Of a DNA stretch of 64,000 nucleotides, positions 8,545 to 17,459 are shown one piece after another. Under the pieces are notes generated by a model, which was not told where the DNA came from, did no database searches, and worked only from the letters and a program-made list of their open reading frames with translations. The position numbers and the translations under genes were made by a program. Position 1 is the stretch's first letter. Each line of letters opens with the position of its first letter. The stretch comes from Amycolatopsis umgeniensis (GTDB lineage Bacteria; Actinomycetota; Actinomycetes; Mycobacteriales; Pseudonocardiaceae), in assembly GCF_014205155.1 (NCBI RefSeq), contig NZ_JACHMX010000001.1:4898001-4962000 (forward strand). Reading direction: 5' to 3'.

Positions 8545-9890
8545 GGAGCCTTCAGTAGATCCGGCTCCCGGCGCTTGCCGAGGTGGTTGAACAGCAGGTT
8601 GAGGGTGAAGGCGACGATCGCGGCGACCGTGATCGGGCTGCCGCAGATGGTCTGAAGCCACGCCGGGAAGTGCTGGAAGAAGATCGAGTTGCCGAACTGA
8701 TTCGTGGAGAACGCCGGCAGCAGGCCGACGCCGAACGACACCGCGACGATGAAAGTGTTGTGGTTGCCGGAGAAGTCCACCTTCTTCAGATTCTGCACGC
8801 CGACCACGGCGACCATCGCGAACATGACCACCGCGACGGCGCCGATCACCGGCTCCGGCACGGCCGCGACGAAGGCGCCGACCTTCGGCACCAGGCCCAT
8901 CAGCACCAGCAGGCCTCCCGTCATCGCGACCACCCACCGGCTGCGCACCCCGGTCATCTGCACGAGACCGACGTTCTGTGCGAAAGCCGTGTCCGGGAAC
9001 GAGTTCATCGCGCCGCCGAGGATGGCCGAGAGACCGTCAGTGGCGAGACCGCGCGCGAGGTCGGAGTCCGTCGGCGGCCGCCCGGTGATCTCGCCGACCG
9101 CGACCAGGTCCGCGGTGGATTCGGTGTAGGTCACCAGCATCACGACGCACATCGAGAGCATGGCCGCGATCGGGAAGGTCGGCGGGCCGAAGTGGAACGG
9201 CGACGCGAGGCCGAACCAGTCGGCGTCGGCGATGCCCTTGAAGCTCACCAGGCCCATCGGGATGGCCGCGACCAGGCCGATCAGGAGTGCCAGCAGCGGC
9301 CCGATCTGGTTCGCGAAGCCGTGCAGGACCCGCGTGAACAGCACGATCACCGCGATCACGCCGAACGCGAGCGCGATGTTCGCGGGTTCGGCGTAATCCG
9401 GCGAGCCGGTGTCGTGGCCGGCGATGAGGCCGACGCCGGGGGCGATGAGCGAGATGCCGATGACGACCAGCAGCGTGCCCGAAACCAGCGGCGGGAAGAA
9501 CCGGATCATCTTCGCGAAGGGTTTGGCGATGAGCAGGCCGAACACGCCCGACGCGATCATCGCGCCGTAGACGGCCTGCATGCCGTACTGGGAGGCGATC
9601 ATGATCATCGGGTTGACCACGGTGAACGTCGCGCCCGCCACCACCGGCAGCCGGATGCCGAAGATCCTGCCGATCCCGATCGCCTGTATCAGCGTCGCGA
9701 TCCCCGCGACCAGCAGATCGGCGTTGACCAGCAGCGCGATCGTCGCCGCGTCCAGTTTCAGGGCGCTGCCCACGACGAGCGGGACGGCCACCGAGCCCGC
9801 GTACATGATCGACATGTGCTGCAGGCCGAGCAATGTCAGCTTCGGCAGCGGCGGGCGGGCGTCGACCGGATGGATCTCGGGCTGGGTCAT
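8541..9890 (-). CDS. NCS2 family nucleobase:cation symporter (xanthine/uracil permease)
   Basis: A 449-aa polytopic protein of normal NCS2 length. The N-terminal LGLQHMSIMYAGSVAVPLVVG segment is the typical first helix, with GATFTVVNPMI in TM3. The conserved QNVGLVQMTGVRSRWV motif, downstream of a TESTADLVAVGEITGRP stretch, is characteristic of purine/uracil permeases. It imports a purine or pyrimidine base; urate or xanthine specificity cannot be told by eye. It is divergent from the flavoprotein gene at 10022. Confidence 0.93.
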   Translation of the reverse strand: MTQPEIHPVDARPPLPKLTLLGLQHMSIMYAGSVAVPLVVGSALKLDAATIALLVNADLLVAGIATLIQAIGIGRIFGIRLPVVAGATFTVVNPMIMIASQYGMQAVYGAMIASGVFGLLIAKPFAKMIRFFPPLVSGTLLVVIGISLIAPGVGLIAGHDTGSPDYAEPANIALAFGVIAVIVLFTRVLHGFANQIGPLLALLIGLVAAIPMGLVSFKGIADADWFGLASPFHFGPPTFPIAAMLSMCVVMLVTYTESTADLVAVGEITGRPPTDSDLARGLATDGLSAILGGAMNSFPDTAFAQNVGLVQMTGVRSRWVVAMTGGLLVLMGLVPKVGAFVAAVPEPVIGAVAVVMFAMVAVVGVQNLKKVDFSGNHNTFIVAVSFGVGLLPAFSTNQFGNSIFFQHFPAWLQTICGSPITVAAIVAFTLNLLFNHLGKRREPDLLKAP

Positions 9891-10021
9891 GGAACCGCCT
9901 CCTCACGTGCGGGAACGCCAACCGTAGCGCCTTCGCCGCGTGAGGATCACGTCGCGAAAGGGCGGTTGAAAGGGCCGGAGCTGTGTTGAATGGACACCGG
10001 GTACAACGGAAAGGAGCGCCG

Positions 10022-11236
10022 ATGGAGACCGTCCTCGTCGTAGGGGCCGGGCAGAGCGGGTTCGGAGTCGCGACCTCGCTGCGGGACAAGGGGTTCGACG
10101 GGCGGGTGGTGCTGATCGGCGACGAACCCGGCCTGCCGTACCAACGGCCTCCGCTGTCGAAGGGCTACCTCGCCGGAACCGCGGGTGACGCTCAGCTGCG
10201 CCTGAGGCCCGAGGACTTCTTCGCGGAGAAGGGCATCGAACTGATCCCGGGCCGCGTCGCGTCGGTGGATCGCGACGGCGCGAAGGTGGTGCTCGAAGAC
10301 GGGAGTGCCCACGAGTACGACCACCTCGTGCTGGCGACGGGTGCGGCCAATCGTGTGCTGCCGGTCCCCGGGTCCACTTTGGACGGTGTGTTCACCTTGC
10401 GCACCAAGGACGACGCCGACGTCTTGCGTGCTGCCCTGGAAAACGCGGAGAACGTCGTCGTGGTCGGGGGCGGGTTCATCGGGCTCGAATTCGCCGCGCA
10501 CGCCGGGCGGCCCGTGACGATCGTCGAAGCGCAGGACAGGCTGATGGCCCGCGTCGCGACCCCGGAGGTCTCGGCGTACTTCGCCGCTCTGCACGAGGGA
10601 GCCGGGCACACGATCCTGCTCGGCAAGGGTGTCGCGGCGTTGCACGGCGACGGCCGGGTGGCCGAGGTGGAACTGAGTGACGGCGGACGCCTGCCCGCCG
10701 ATCTGGTGCTGGTCGGGGTCGGCGTGGAACCGCGGACGCGGCTGGCGGAGGAAGCCGGGCTCGCCGTCGCGAACGGTGTCGTCGTCGACGAGCACCTCCG
10801 CACGAGCGACCCGAAGATCTCGGCTGTCGGGGACTGCGCGAACTTCCCGTGCGTCCAGGCGGGGACGGCGACGCGACTGGAGTCGGTGCAGAACGCCGTC
10901 GACCAGGGACGGGCGGCGGCCGCCGCCATCGCGGGCGAACCCGCGCCCTACGACAGCCTGCCGTGGTTCTGGACCGACCAGCTCGGCGCGAAACTGCAGA
11001 TCGCCGGGATCCTGACCGGGGCCGAAAAGGTCGTCGTGACCGGGGACCGGGAAGGCGGGAAGTTCTCGGTGCTGTCGTTCCGGGACGGCGTGCTCGCCGG
11101 TGTCGAATCGGTGAACCGGCCGCCGGACCACATCGCCGCGCGCCGCCTGTTCGCCGCGGATCCGGCGCCGCGGTTCGAGACGCTGGAGGCCAACGGGTTC
11201 GACCTCAAGGCGACTTTCGCGGCTACCCGGGGGTGA
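10022..11236 (+). CDS. FAD-dependent NAD(P)H:ferredoxin reductase-like oxidoreductase
   Basis: 404 aa from ATG 10022, which has an AAAGGAG box 6 bp upstream; the frame opens earlier without one. The N-terminal FAD Rossmann motif is VLVVGAGQSGFGVATSLR, followed by LPYQRPPLSKGYL, typical of rubredoxin/putidaredoxin reductases. The NAD(P) Rossmann motif is NVVVVGGGFIGLEFAAH (about 150) and the second FAD motif is ISAVGDCANFP (about 270). A C-terminal reductase domain contains the WFWTDQLGAKLQIAG segment. It passes electrons from NAD(P)H to a ferredoxin serving a P450 or dioxygenase; no partner is adjacent. Confidence 0.92.
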   Translation: METVLVVGAGQSGFGVATSLRDKGFDGRVVLIGDEPGLPYQRPPLSKGYLAGTAGDAQLRLRPEDFFAEKGIELIPGRVASVDRDGAKVVLEDGSAHEYDHLVLATGAANRVLPVPGSTLDGVFTLRTKDDADVLRAALENAENVVVVGGGFIGLEFAAHAGRPVTIVEAQDRLMARVATPEVSAYFAALHEGAGHTILLGKGVAALHGDGRVAEVELSDGGRLPADLVLVGVGVEPRTRLAEEAGLAVANGVVVDEHLRTSDPKISAVGDCANFPCVQAGTATRLESVQNAVDQGRAAAAAIAGEPAPYDSLPWFWTDQLGAKLQIAGILTGAEKVVVTGDREGGKFSVLSFRDGVLAGVESVNRPPDHIAARRLFAADPAPRFETLEANGFDLKATFAATRG

Positions 11237-11259
11237 CGCTGGGTTTGGGCTGAGCCGGG

Positions 11260-11305
11260 CTGAAGGGGCCCTTCACCGCATGAGATGCGGTGAAGGGCCC
11301 TTCAG
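11260..11305. terminator. Long palindrome between convergent genes (GAAGGGCCCTTC family)
   Basis: Arms 11260-11281 and 11285-11305 are reverse complements apart from one extra G, around a 3-bp loop. Each arm itself contains the palindrome GAAGGG(G)CCCTTC. It lies between the convergent flavoprotein and gnd genes and should fold into a stable hairpin on either strand, a likely bidirectional transcription barrier, although it has no T-tract. Confidence 0.75.
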
Positions 11306-11310
11306 CTCCG

Positions 11311-12750
11311 TCAGGCGGAGGACTCGGGACGGCCGTCGGCCGCCCAAGCGGTGTGGAACGAACCTTCCCTGTCGACCCGGCGGTACGTGTGGGCGCCGAA
11401 GTAGTCCCGCTGGCCCTGCACCAGTGCGGCCGGGAGCCGCTCCGCGCGCAGACCGTCGTAGTAGGCCAGCGCGGTCGAGAAGCCCGGGGTCGGGATGCCG
11501 AGCCGCACGGCCGTGGAGATCACCGAACGCCAGGAGTCCTGGGCGTCCTCGACGGCCTTGCGGAAGCCGCCGGACGTCAGGAGCGTCGGCAGCCCGGGCT
11601 CTTCGGCGTACGCGGCGGTGATGTCGTTCAGGAACTTCGCCCGGATGATGCAGCCGCCGCGCCAGATGGACGCGACCTTGCCGAGGTCGATGTCCCAGCC
11701 GTATTCGGCGCCGCCCGCCTGGATCTGGTTGAAGCCCTGGGCGTACGCCACCACCTTCGACGCGTACAGCGCCTGCTCGACGTCGTCCGCGAAGGTGTCC
11801 AAAGCGGACCCTGTCAGCGGAGTACGCGAAGGGCCACCGAGACCGCGGGAGGCCTCACGCAGGTTCGACGAACCGGACAGCGACCGCGCGAAGACGGCTT
11901 CGGCGATCCCGCTGATCGGCACGCCCAGGTCGAGTCCGATTTGGACGGTCCAGCGGCCGGTGCCCTTCTGCTCCGCCTGGTCCGCCACGATGTCGACGAA
12001 CGGCTTGCCGGAGGCGGCGTCGGTGTGGGCCAGCACCTGCTGGGTGATCTCGATCAGGTACGAGTCCAACCGTCCGGAATTCCAGGTCTGGAAGACCTCG
12101 GCGATCTCGGCGGGGGAGTAACCGCCCGCGCCGCGCAGCAGATCGAACGATTCGGCGATCAGCTGCATGTCGGCGTACTCGATGCCGTTGTGCACCATCT
12201 TGACGAAGTGCCCGGCGCCGTCCGCGCCCACGTGCGTGCAGCACGGTTCGCCGTCGACCTTCGCCGAGATGTCCTCGAACAGCGGCCCGAGCGACTGGTA
12301 CGACTCCTTGGACCCGCCCGGCATGATGCTCGGCCCGTGCAGCGCGCCCTCCTCGCCACCGGAAACGCCAGTGCCGACGAAGTGGATGCCCTTCTCGCGC
12401 AGCGCGGCCTCGCGGCGCCGGGTGTCCGCGAAGTGCGCGTTGCCCGCGTCGACGATCACGTCGCCCTTCTCGAGGAGGGGGACGAACTCGTCGATCACGG
12501 CGTCCGTCGGCGCACCGGCCTTGACCATGATCACGACCTGGCGCGGCCGCTCCAGCGCGTCGACGAACGCCTGCGCCGAATACGCCGGGATGAAGTCGCC
12601 TTCGTCGCCGAACTGCTCGACCAGTTCCTTCGTCCGCTTCTCGGAGCGGTTGTGCAGGGCCACCGTGTGCCCGTGCCTCGCCAGGTTCCTGGCCAGGTTG
12701 CGGCCCATGACCGCCAGGCCCGTGACCCCGATGCTCGCCTTCTTGCTCAT
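11311..12750 (-). CDS. gnd: 6-phosphogluconate dehydrogenase (decarboxylating)
   Basis: 479 aa from ATG 12750, preceded by GGAAGGG; a GTG two codons upstream is also possible. NADP-binding GVTGLAVMGRNLARN leads to the catalytic region with GVSGGEEGALHGPSIMPGG and Lys/Asn in HFVKMVHNGIEYADMQ. The long C-terminal helical domain includes IDLGKVASIWRGGCIIRAKFL. The length matches the long, dimeric GndA type and not the short 300-aa form. It performs oxidative decarboxylation of 6-phosphogluconate to ribulose 5-phosphate in the pentose phosphate pathway. Confidence 0.97.
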   Translation of the reverse strand: MSKKASIGVTGLAVMGRNLARNLARHGHTVALHNRSEKRTKELVEQFGDEGDFIPAYSAQAFVDALERPRQVVIMVKAGAPTDAVIDEFVPLLEKGDVIVDAGNAHFADTRRREAALREKGIHFVGTGVSGGEEGALHGPSIMPGGSKESYQSLGPLFEDISAKVDGEPCCTHVGADGAGHFVKMVHNGIEYADMQLIAESFDLLRGAGGYSPAEIAEVFQTWNSGRLDSYLIEITQQVLAHTDAASGKPFVDIVADQAEQKGTGRWTVQIGLDLGVPISGIAEAVFARSLSGSSNLREASRGLGGPSRTPLTGSALDTFADDVEQALYASKVVAYAQGFNQIQAGGAEYGWDIDLGKVASIWRGGCIIRAKFLNDITAAYAEEPGLPTLLTSGGFRKAVEDAQDSWRSVISTAVRLGIPTPGFSTALAYYDGLRAERLPAALVQGQRDYFGAHTYRRVDREGSFHTAWAADGRPESSA

Positions 12751-12830
12751 CCGCACCCTTCCGCTTCGATTCCCGTGCCGAGCCTATCCCCGTTGAGGGA
12801 TACGGCGACGGGGCGAGAAGGGATCAAACG

Positions 12831-12868
12831 CGAGTTGTCCACAAGTGGGCCGACCTGTGGACAACTCG
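12831..12868. repeat. Inverted pair of DnaA-box-like sequences
   Basis: CGAGTTGTCCACA (12831-12843) and its exact reverse complement (12856-12868) flank a 12-bp spacer. Each arm contains TTGTCCACA, the DnaA box form preferred in high-GC actinobacteria. It lies in the 445-bp gap upstream of gnd. It could bind DnaA or simply be another intergenic palindrome of the kind common here. Confidence 0.6.
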
Positions 12869-12971
12869 GCTTCGGGCCCGGCGCCGGCGGGTGGCGGCGG
12901 TACGCTGGGTTCGGGGCCGTCCCCCAGGGCCGGGTGGGGGGCTGGGGTTCGGGCGTGGGGGATTTTCGGGG

Positions 12972-13026
12972 TGTTGCGAAAGCCACTTTCGCAGCCTTCA
13001 ACGTTGCGAAAGTGGCTTTCGCAACA
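12972..13026. repeat. GCGAAAG-family palindrome, variant copy
   Basis: 22-bp arms (12972-12993 and 13005-13026) are exact reverse complements. The core is GCGAAAGCCACTTTCGC, ends are TGTTGCG, and the loop is 11 bp. It is the same family as the copies at 13072, 28036 and 52696, but with TTGCG replacing TCGCG and a GCA end instead of GGGAC. The rest of the 12751-13194 gap holds no credible gene. Confidence 0.85.
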
Positions 13027-13071
13027 TCGCTTCTGTCGCCCGCGCGAGGAGCGCCCATGAGTCGGCCCGGG

Positions 13072-13128
13072 GTGTCGCGAAAGCCACTTTCGGGACGTCA
13101 GATGTCCCGAAAGTGGCTTTCGCGACAC
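13072..13128. repeat. GCGAAAG-family palindrome
   Basis: Perfect 25-bp arms (13072-13096 and 13104-13128) begin GTGTCGCGAAAGCC and end in GGGAC before a 7-bp loop. The same arm sequence recurs at 28036-28060 and 52696-52720. It lies between the end of the MBL gene and the start of gnd, 46 bp from the variant copy. Confidence 0.9.
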
Positions 13129-13194
13129 CCGGCCCGGGCGGCCCAGGGGTCCCAAGGCGTCCCGGCGGGCGGAGGGGGCGAAAGCGCGGTCGCG

Positions 13195-14103
13195 TCAGGA
13201 GAAGCAGCGGATCGGGGCGCCGTTGTAGGTGACCATGTCCACGATGGCCGCCCCGAGGTCGATCGGCGCGCCCCACTCGAGGCCGTCCAGTTCGGCGTAC
13301 GCCCGGTGCAGGTTCGCGGGCAGCCGTTCCTGTTCGGACAGTGCGTCGTAGAGCCCGAGATCGGCTTCCCGGGCGGCCTGGAGCGGCGTCAGGCCCGCGG
13401 CCTTCCCCCGTGCGGCGAGTTTCTGCAGAAAACCCAGGTAACCGTCGACGACGTCGATCGACTCGGGCCCGCACACCGGGCCGTGGCCCGGCACGATCGT
13501 CTCCGGTTCCAGTTCGCGCACCAGGTCCAGGGCCTTCCGCCAGCCCGCGGGCGAGCCCATCAGCGCGAACGGGCTGCCGCCGTTGAAGATCAGGTCGCCG
13601 ACGAACAGCACCCGCCGCTCCGGCAGCCAGACCAGCACGTCGTTGGTGGTGTGCGCGGCGTGTCCAGGATGGATCAACTCCAGCCGGACGTCGCCGGCGT
13701 GCACGGTCAGCCGGTCGTCGAACAAGACCTCCGGCGGCCGCAACTCCAGATGACCCCAGTCGCTTCCGGTGAACGAGTTCTCGTAGGTGTTGATCCCGGT
13801 GGCGACCATCACCTCACGGGTCTTGCGGTGCCCGATGATCGTCGCGCCGGTCGCCAGGTAATTGCCGTTCGTGTGGTCGCCGTGGTGATGCGTGTTGACC
13901 ACAGTGGTCACCGGAGCCCCGCCCGTCGACGTCGCCGTCTCCAGCAGGGCGCGCGTGCGGCGTTCGGTCGAGCACGTGTCGATCACCAAGGTGTGATCGC
14001 CCGCGGCGACGAACCCGCAGTTGTTGATCCACCACGAGCCGTCGGGCTGCACGTACCCGAAGACACCATCGGAGATCCGCTGGGCGAAGGGGGATTGGTC
14101 CAC
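13195..14103 (-). CDS. Metallo-beta-lactamase-fold hydrolase
   Basis: About 302 aa from GTG 14103; a longer form from GTG 14157 adds 18 residues of doubtful quality. The metal-binding motif THHHGDH is intact, with further ligands in HPGHAAHTTND, FVGDLIFNGG and VPGHGPVCG. The layout (N-terminal QRISDGVFGYVQPDGSWWINNCGFV) resembles MBL hydrolases related to cyclase-like or QuaRC-type proteins. The substrate is unknown. It stands alone, divergent from the XRE regulator gene. Confidence 0.88.
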   Translation of the reverse strand: MDQSPFAQRISDGVFGYVQPDGSWWINNCGFVAAGDHTLVIDTCSTERRTRALLETATSTGGAPVTTVVNTHHHGDHTNGNYLATGATIIGHRKTREVMVATGINTYENSFTGSDWGHLELRPPEVLFDDRLTVHAGDVRLELIHPGHAAHTTNDVLVWLPERRVLFVGDLIFNGGSPFALMGSPAGWRKALDLVRELEPETIVPGHGPVCGPESIDVVDGYLGFLQKLAARGKAAGLTPLQAAREADLGLYDALSEQERLPANLHRAYAELDGLEWGAPIDLGAAIVDMVTYNGAPIRCFS

Positions 14104-14324
14104 TCGGTCACTATGCCCGACGAACGTGCCCGAAATGTGACGAGATCGTTCCGCCACCAGGGTGACGTACCAGGTGACTGGTGTTTTCGGCCGTTTCCTG
14201 GAACGCTGCGCAATGTCATCATCGAACCCCGCAAGGTGAAGTACCCTGGGTGGGTTCGAAGTATTCGCGCGCAGGACGGCGGGAAGCCGCGGTCCTGGCT
14301 ATGTGGTCCGGGAGAGCAAGGCTG

Positions 14325-15182
14325 ATGGCCAGCACCGTCACCTCGCGCCGGAAGCAGCTCGGGAACGAGCTCCGGCATGCCCGCAACGCCGCGCGGATGA
14401 CACAGCAGCAGGTCGCCGAAGTTCTCGGCTGCACCCAGGGCAAGGTCAACAAGATCGAGTCCGGTGCCGTCGGGGTCAAGCTCGGGGATGTGCGATCGAT
14501 GCTGAACGCGTTCGGGATCAACGGCGACGAGGCCGACACGCTGATGAACCTGGCCCGTGCCGCGGCCGGGCAGCGCGGCCACTGGTCCGGTTACCGATCC
14601 GTGGTGCCGCATTGGTTCCGCACCTTCACCGACCTCGAACCCGCGGCCGCGGAGATCCTCACCTGGCACGGCGAGCGCATCCCCGGCCCGTTGCAGTCCG
14701 AGCACTACATGCTCAAGCAGTTCACCGAGGCGGGCGCCACCGACGTCACCTCGTTGGTGCGTAACCGGCTGGACCGCAAAGCCGTCTTCGAGCAACAGCA
14801 ACCGCCCTACTACCGGTTCATCATCAGCGAAGGCGCCCTGCGCCGCGCTCCCGGCGGTTCGGCCCCGGCGGTGATGCTGGACCAGGTGGAGCATCTGCTG
14901 GCACTGGACAAGCATCCGCGCGTGTACGTGCACGTGTTGCCGTTCGGTGCGCGGCTCGCCGCGGTGCCCAACGACTTCACCATCATGCGTTTTCCCGACC
15001 GCACCAGGGATTTCGTCTACATCGAGCATTCCGCGGGCGGGTTGTACCTCGACGACGTCAAGGACTTCAACATTTTCGTCGATTCTTGGGACCGTCTGCG
15101 CGGCGCGGCACTGGAACGCCAGGAGACCCGGCAATTCCTCAAGGAACTCGCCGAGCTGTACCGCAATCAGATGCAATCCTGA
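14325..15182 (+). CDS. XRE regulator with DUF5753 (Scr1/WhiJ-like)
   Basis: 285 aa from ATG 14325, with GGAGAG about 10 bp upstream. The N-terminal HTH (about 10-65, MTQQQVAEVLGCTQGKVNKIESG) is followed by the DUF5753 domain (about 95-280; WFRTFTDLEPAAAEILTWHGERIPGPLQSEHYM and the C-terminal FVYIEHSAGGLYLDD). Proteins of this type in Streptomyces and relatives pair with DUF397 proteins that antagonise them. A DUF397 gene lies 2.6 kb downstream at 17813. A 28-bp gap separates it from the first methyltransferase gene, so they may be co-transcribed. Confidence 0.92.
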   Translation: MASTVTSRRKQLGNELRHARNAARMTQQQVAEVLGCTQGKVNKIESGAVGVKLGDVRSMLNAFGINGDEADTLMNLARAAAGQRGHWSGYRSVVPHWFRTFTDLEPAAAEILTWHGERIPGPLQSEHYMLKQFTEAGATDVTSLVRNRLDRKAVFEQQQPPYYRFIISEGALRRAPGGSAPAVMLDQVEHLLALDKHPRVYVHVLPFGARLAAVPNDFTIMRFPDRTRDFVYIEHSAGGLYLDDVKDFNIFVDSWDRLRGAALERQETRQFLKELAELYRNQMQS

Positions 15183-15210
15183 GGAACGACGGCCTCCCTT
15201 CGGTAGGGTC

Positions 15211-16032
15211 ATGGACGTGGACCCGCAGTTCTTTCCCGAGGGCGTAGATCTCGAGCGGCCCAATGCCGCGCGGATCTACGACTGGGCGCTCGGCGGAACC
15301 GCGAACTGGGCGGTGGACAGGGAATTCGGCGAGCAACTGGTCAAGGCCTTCCCGCTCATCCGTGCCCTCGCCAGGGCCAACAGGGCCTTCCTCGGCCGCG
15401 CGGTGCGGCACTGCGCCGAACACGGCGTCACCCAGTTCCTCGACCTGGGCTCCGGCGTGCCGACGGTCGGCAACGTCCATGAGATCGCCGGAGAGATCGA
15501 CGCCGAAAGCCGGTGCGTGTACGTCGACAACGAGCCGGTCGCCGTCGCGCACGCCAGGATCCTGCTGGAGAAGAGCGGCGACCCCGCCAGGCACGCGGTG
15601 ATCGGCGCAGACCTGCGCGACGCGGACGACGTCTGGGAGCGCGCCTTCGACACAGGCGTCCTCGACCCGGCGAAACCGGTCGCCCTGCTCACCGTCGCGG
15701 TCCTGCATTTCGTGCCGAACCCCGGGCTGGCCCCCGCCATCGCGCGGTACCGACGGCTGCTGCCCGCCGGTTCGTTCTACGTTCTCTCCCACGTCACGAT
15801 GTCCGGAGTGGAAGGTTCCGAGCTGGAACAGATCCAGCGCGTCGTGAAGCAGTACGAACAGTCGAGCACGCCGGCGTCCTTCCGCGACAAGGAGGAGATC
15901 CTCGGCTTCTTCGGGGAATTCGACCTCGTGGCACCGGGTCTGGTCCCGGTCGGCGCATGGCGGCTGGACGACCCCCGCTCGCCTACGCTTAACTGCGCCA
16001 TCGGCGGGGTCGCCCGCAAACCCGGTTTCTGA
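15211..16032 (+). CDS. SAM-dependent methyltransferase, SAV2177/DUF574 family (copy 1)
   Basis: 273 aa from ATG 15211 with AGGG 6 bp upstream. Family hallmarks are GVDLERPNAARIYDWALGGTANWAVDREFG at the N-terminus, QFLDLGSGVPTVGNVHEIA (SAM-binding motif I), VYVDNEPVAVAHA (motif II acidic residue) and LLTVAVLHFVPN. These proteins are abundant in filamentous actinomycetes, and their natural substrate is unknown. The paralogue starts 14 bp downstream. Confidence 0.92.
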   Translation: MDVDPQFFPEGVDLERPNAARIYDWALGGTANWAVDREFGEQLVKAFPLIRALARANRAFLGRAVRHCAEHGVTQFLDLGSGVPTVGNVHEIAGEIDAESRCVYVDNEPVAVAHARILLEKSGDPARHAVIGADLRDADDVWERAFDTGVLDPAKPVALLTVAVLHFVPNPGLAPAIARYRRLLPAGSFYVLSHVTMSGVEGSELEQIQRVVKQYEQSSTPASFRDKEEILGFFGEFDLVAPGLVPVGAWRLDDPRSPTLNCAIGGVARKPGF

Positions 16033-16046
16033 CGAGGTGTGACGGT

Positions 16047-16904
16047 ATGACGACGCAGCAGGACCCCAGAGACCCTGAAGCCCCCGAAGGTGTCGATCTC
16101 GAACGGCCCAACGTGGCCAGGGTGTACGACTGGTTCCTCGGCGGTTCGGCCAACTGGGCCATCGACCGCGAGTTCGGCGCGCAGGTGCTGAAGCAGTTCC
16201 CCGAGGTCAAGACGTTCGCCAGGGTCGGACGCGATTTCCTCGGCCGCGGCGTGGGATACCTGGCGCACCAGGGGATCACCCAGTTCCTCGACATCGGCTC
16301 CGGCGTGCCCACCGTCGGCAACGTCCACCAGATCGCGAGCGCGATCAACCCGGACTCCCGCGTCGTCTACATCGACATCGAACCGGTCGCCGTCGCGCAT
16401 TCCCAGCTGCTCCTGGAACGCGAGGGCCTGCTCGGACGGCACGCTGTCCTGCAGGGCGACGTACGGGATCCCGCCGACATCTGGAAGCGCGCCCTCGAGA
16501 CAGGGGTGCTGGACCCCCGGCAGCCGATCGGGCTGGTCCTGGTGGGCCTGCTGTACTTCCTCGGCCCGGACGAACCCGTCCACGAAATGGTCCAGCGCTA
16601 CCTCGACCTGCTGCCGTCGGGTTCGTACTTCCTGTCCTCGCATCTGACCGAAGACGGTGTCACCCGCAAGGAGGGCGACAACCGGGAGAACGTCCAGGAG
16701 CTGTACAAGAAGACGAGCGCACCGTTCCACCTGCGCTCCCGCGCGGAGTTCGCGTCGTTCTTCGACGGACTGGAGATGGTGGAGCCGGGTATCGACTGGA
16801 TGGCCGCCTGGCATCTGGACGAGGCGGCCTCCCGCGCGAGCGACAGGTTCGCCGACGACCCGACCTTCACCGGCGGACTCGGCGGCTTGGGCCGCAAGCC
16901 CTGA
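16047..16904 (+). CDS. SAM-dependent methyltransferase, SAV2177/DUF574 family (copy 2)
   Basis: 285 aa, ATG 16047 after a GAGGTG box. It is clearly paralogous to the preceding gene: GVDLERPNVARVYDWFLGGSANWAIDREFG, QFLDIGSGVPTVGNVHQIA and VYIDIEPVAVAHSQLLLE align throughout. The C-terminal half differs more (TRKEGDNRENVQELYKKTSAPFHLRSRAEFASFF). The tandem pair suggests duplication followed by divergence; function is unknown. Confidence 0.92.
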   Translation: MTTQQDPRDPEAPEGVDLERPNVARVYDWFLGGSANWAIDREFGAQVLKQFPEVKTFARVGRDFLGRGVGYLAHQGITQFLDIGSGVPTVGNVHQIASAINPDSRVVYIDIEPVAVAHSQLLLEREGLLGRHAVLQGDVRDPADIWKRALETGVLDPRQPIGLVLVGLLYFLGPDEPVHEMVQRYLDLLPSGSYFLSSHLTEDGVTRKEGDNRENVQELYKKTSAPFHLRSRAEFASFFDGLEMVEPGIDWMAAWHLDEAASRASDRFADDPTFTGGLGGLGRKP

Positions 16905-16914
16905 GCCCCGGAGA

Positions 16915-17181
16915 TCAGGCCCGGCCGGTCAGATGCCCGATCAAGGGTGTCAGCTCGAAGTGACCTTCGAGCGGCCTGCCGGTCCTGATCGGATCCCGGT
17001 GCGCACCGCGCCCGCCGGGGAAATCGACTTCGGAGTTCCACGGCGGCTGTTTGCGCAGCGGTGCCTGGATGAGGCTGAACCCGAACCGCTGACGCAGTTC
17101 GAGACCGATGTTGCGGTGCTTCGCCGATGCCAGGCGTTCGTCCTCACGGCGGAACAACAACGTGGTGAGGCGGACGGCCAT
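16915..17181 (-). CDS. Small protein of unknown function (88 aa)
   Basis: 88 aa from ATG 17181, 5 bp after the stop of the upstream 90-aa gene, with a GGGGGG stretch in ribosome-binding position. The sequence MAVRLTTLLFRREDERLASAKHRNIGLELRQRFGF... is basic and soluble, with no signal or membrane segment and no domain I recognise. Its tight pairing with the 17187 gene and typical codon use support it being real. It converges on the second methyltransferase. Confidence 0.65.
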   Translation of the reverse strand: MAVRLTTLLFRREDERLASAKHRNIGLELRQRFGFSLIQAPLRKQPPWNSEVDFPGGRGAHRDPIRTGRPLEGHFELTPLIGHLTGRA

Positions 17182-17186
17182 GGCGG

Positions 17187-17459
17187 TCACACCCCCCGGC
17201 TCGGCCGCGGCAACCGCGTTTGATCGGCCGAACCGGCCAGGCCGAGACAACGCTCACAAGGCATCCCCGAACCGACGGGGATCCATTCCAGATGGTCGTA
17301 AGGCATCGCCGCGCCGCAACGGGCGTGCAGGAATTCGGGGTGCGAACCCCCGGAGTGCAGGTCGAACAGATGCGCGGAGCGACGGCTTTCGCCCGCCGTC
17401 CCGGCCATGAGCCTGCCGACGGCGAGTACCGTCGCCGGCATGGTGTCTTGAATGATCAC
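17187..17459 (-). CDS. Small putative metal-binding protein (90 aa)
   Basis: 90 aa from GTG 17459, which has a strong GGAGG 8 bp upstream. The sequence contains HARCGAAMPYDHLEWIPVGSGMPCERCLGLAG. The Cys-x21-Cys-x2-Cys spacing with nearby His could form a zinc site. No named domain was recognised. First of a two-gene unit with the 88-aa protein. Position inside the DUF5753/methyltransferase/DUF397 island suggests, but does not show, a shared role. Confidence 0.7.
   Translation of the reverse strand: MIIQDTMPATVLAVGRLMAGTAGESRRSAHLFDLHSGGSHPEFLHARCGAAMPYDHLEWIPVGSGMPCERCLGLAGSADQTRLPRPSRGV

Noticed and set aside
12831..13128. CRISPR array or prophage attachment site
   Set aside because: The units are palindromes of different families with irregular spacing and no cas, integrase or tRNA end nearby.
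11290..14325. A 1011-aa open frame across gnd, the palindromes and the MBL gene
   Set aside because: Arg/Asp/Val-rich antisense composition, no domain, and it runs through hairpin repeats. High-GC genomes produce such long shadow frames.
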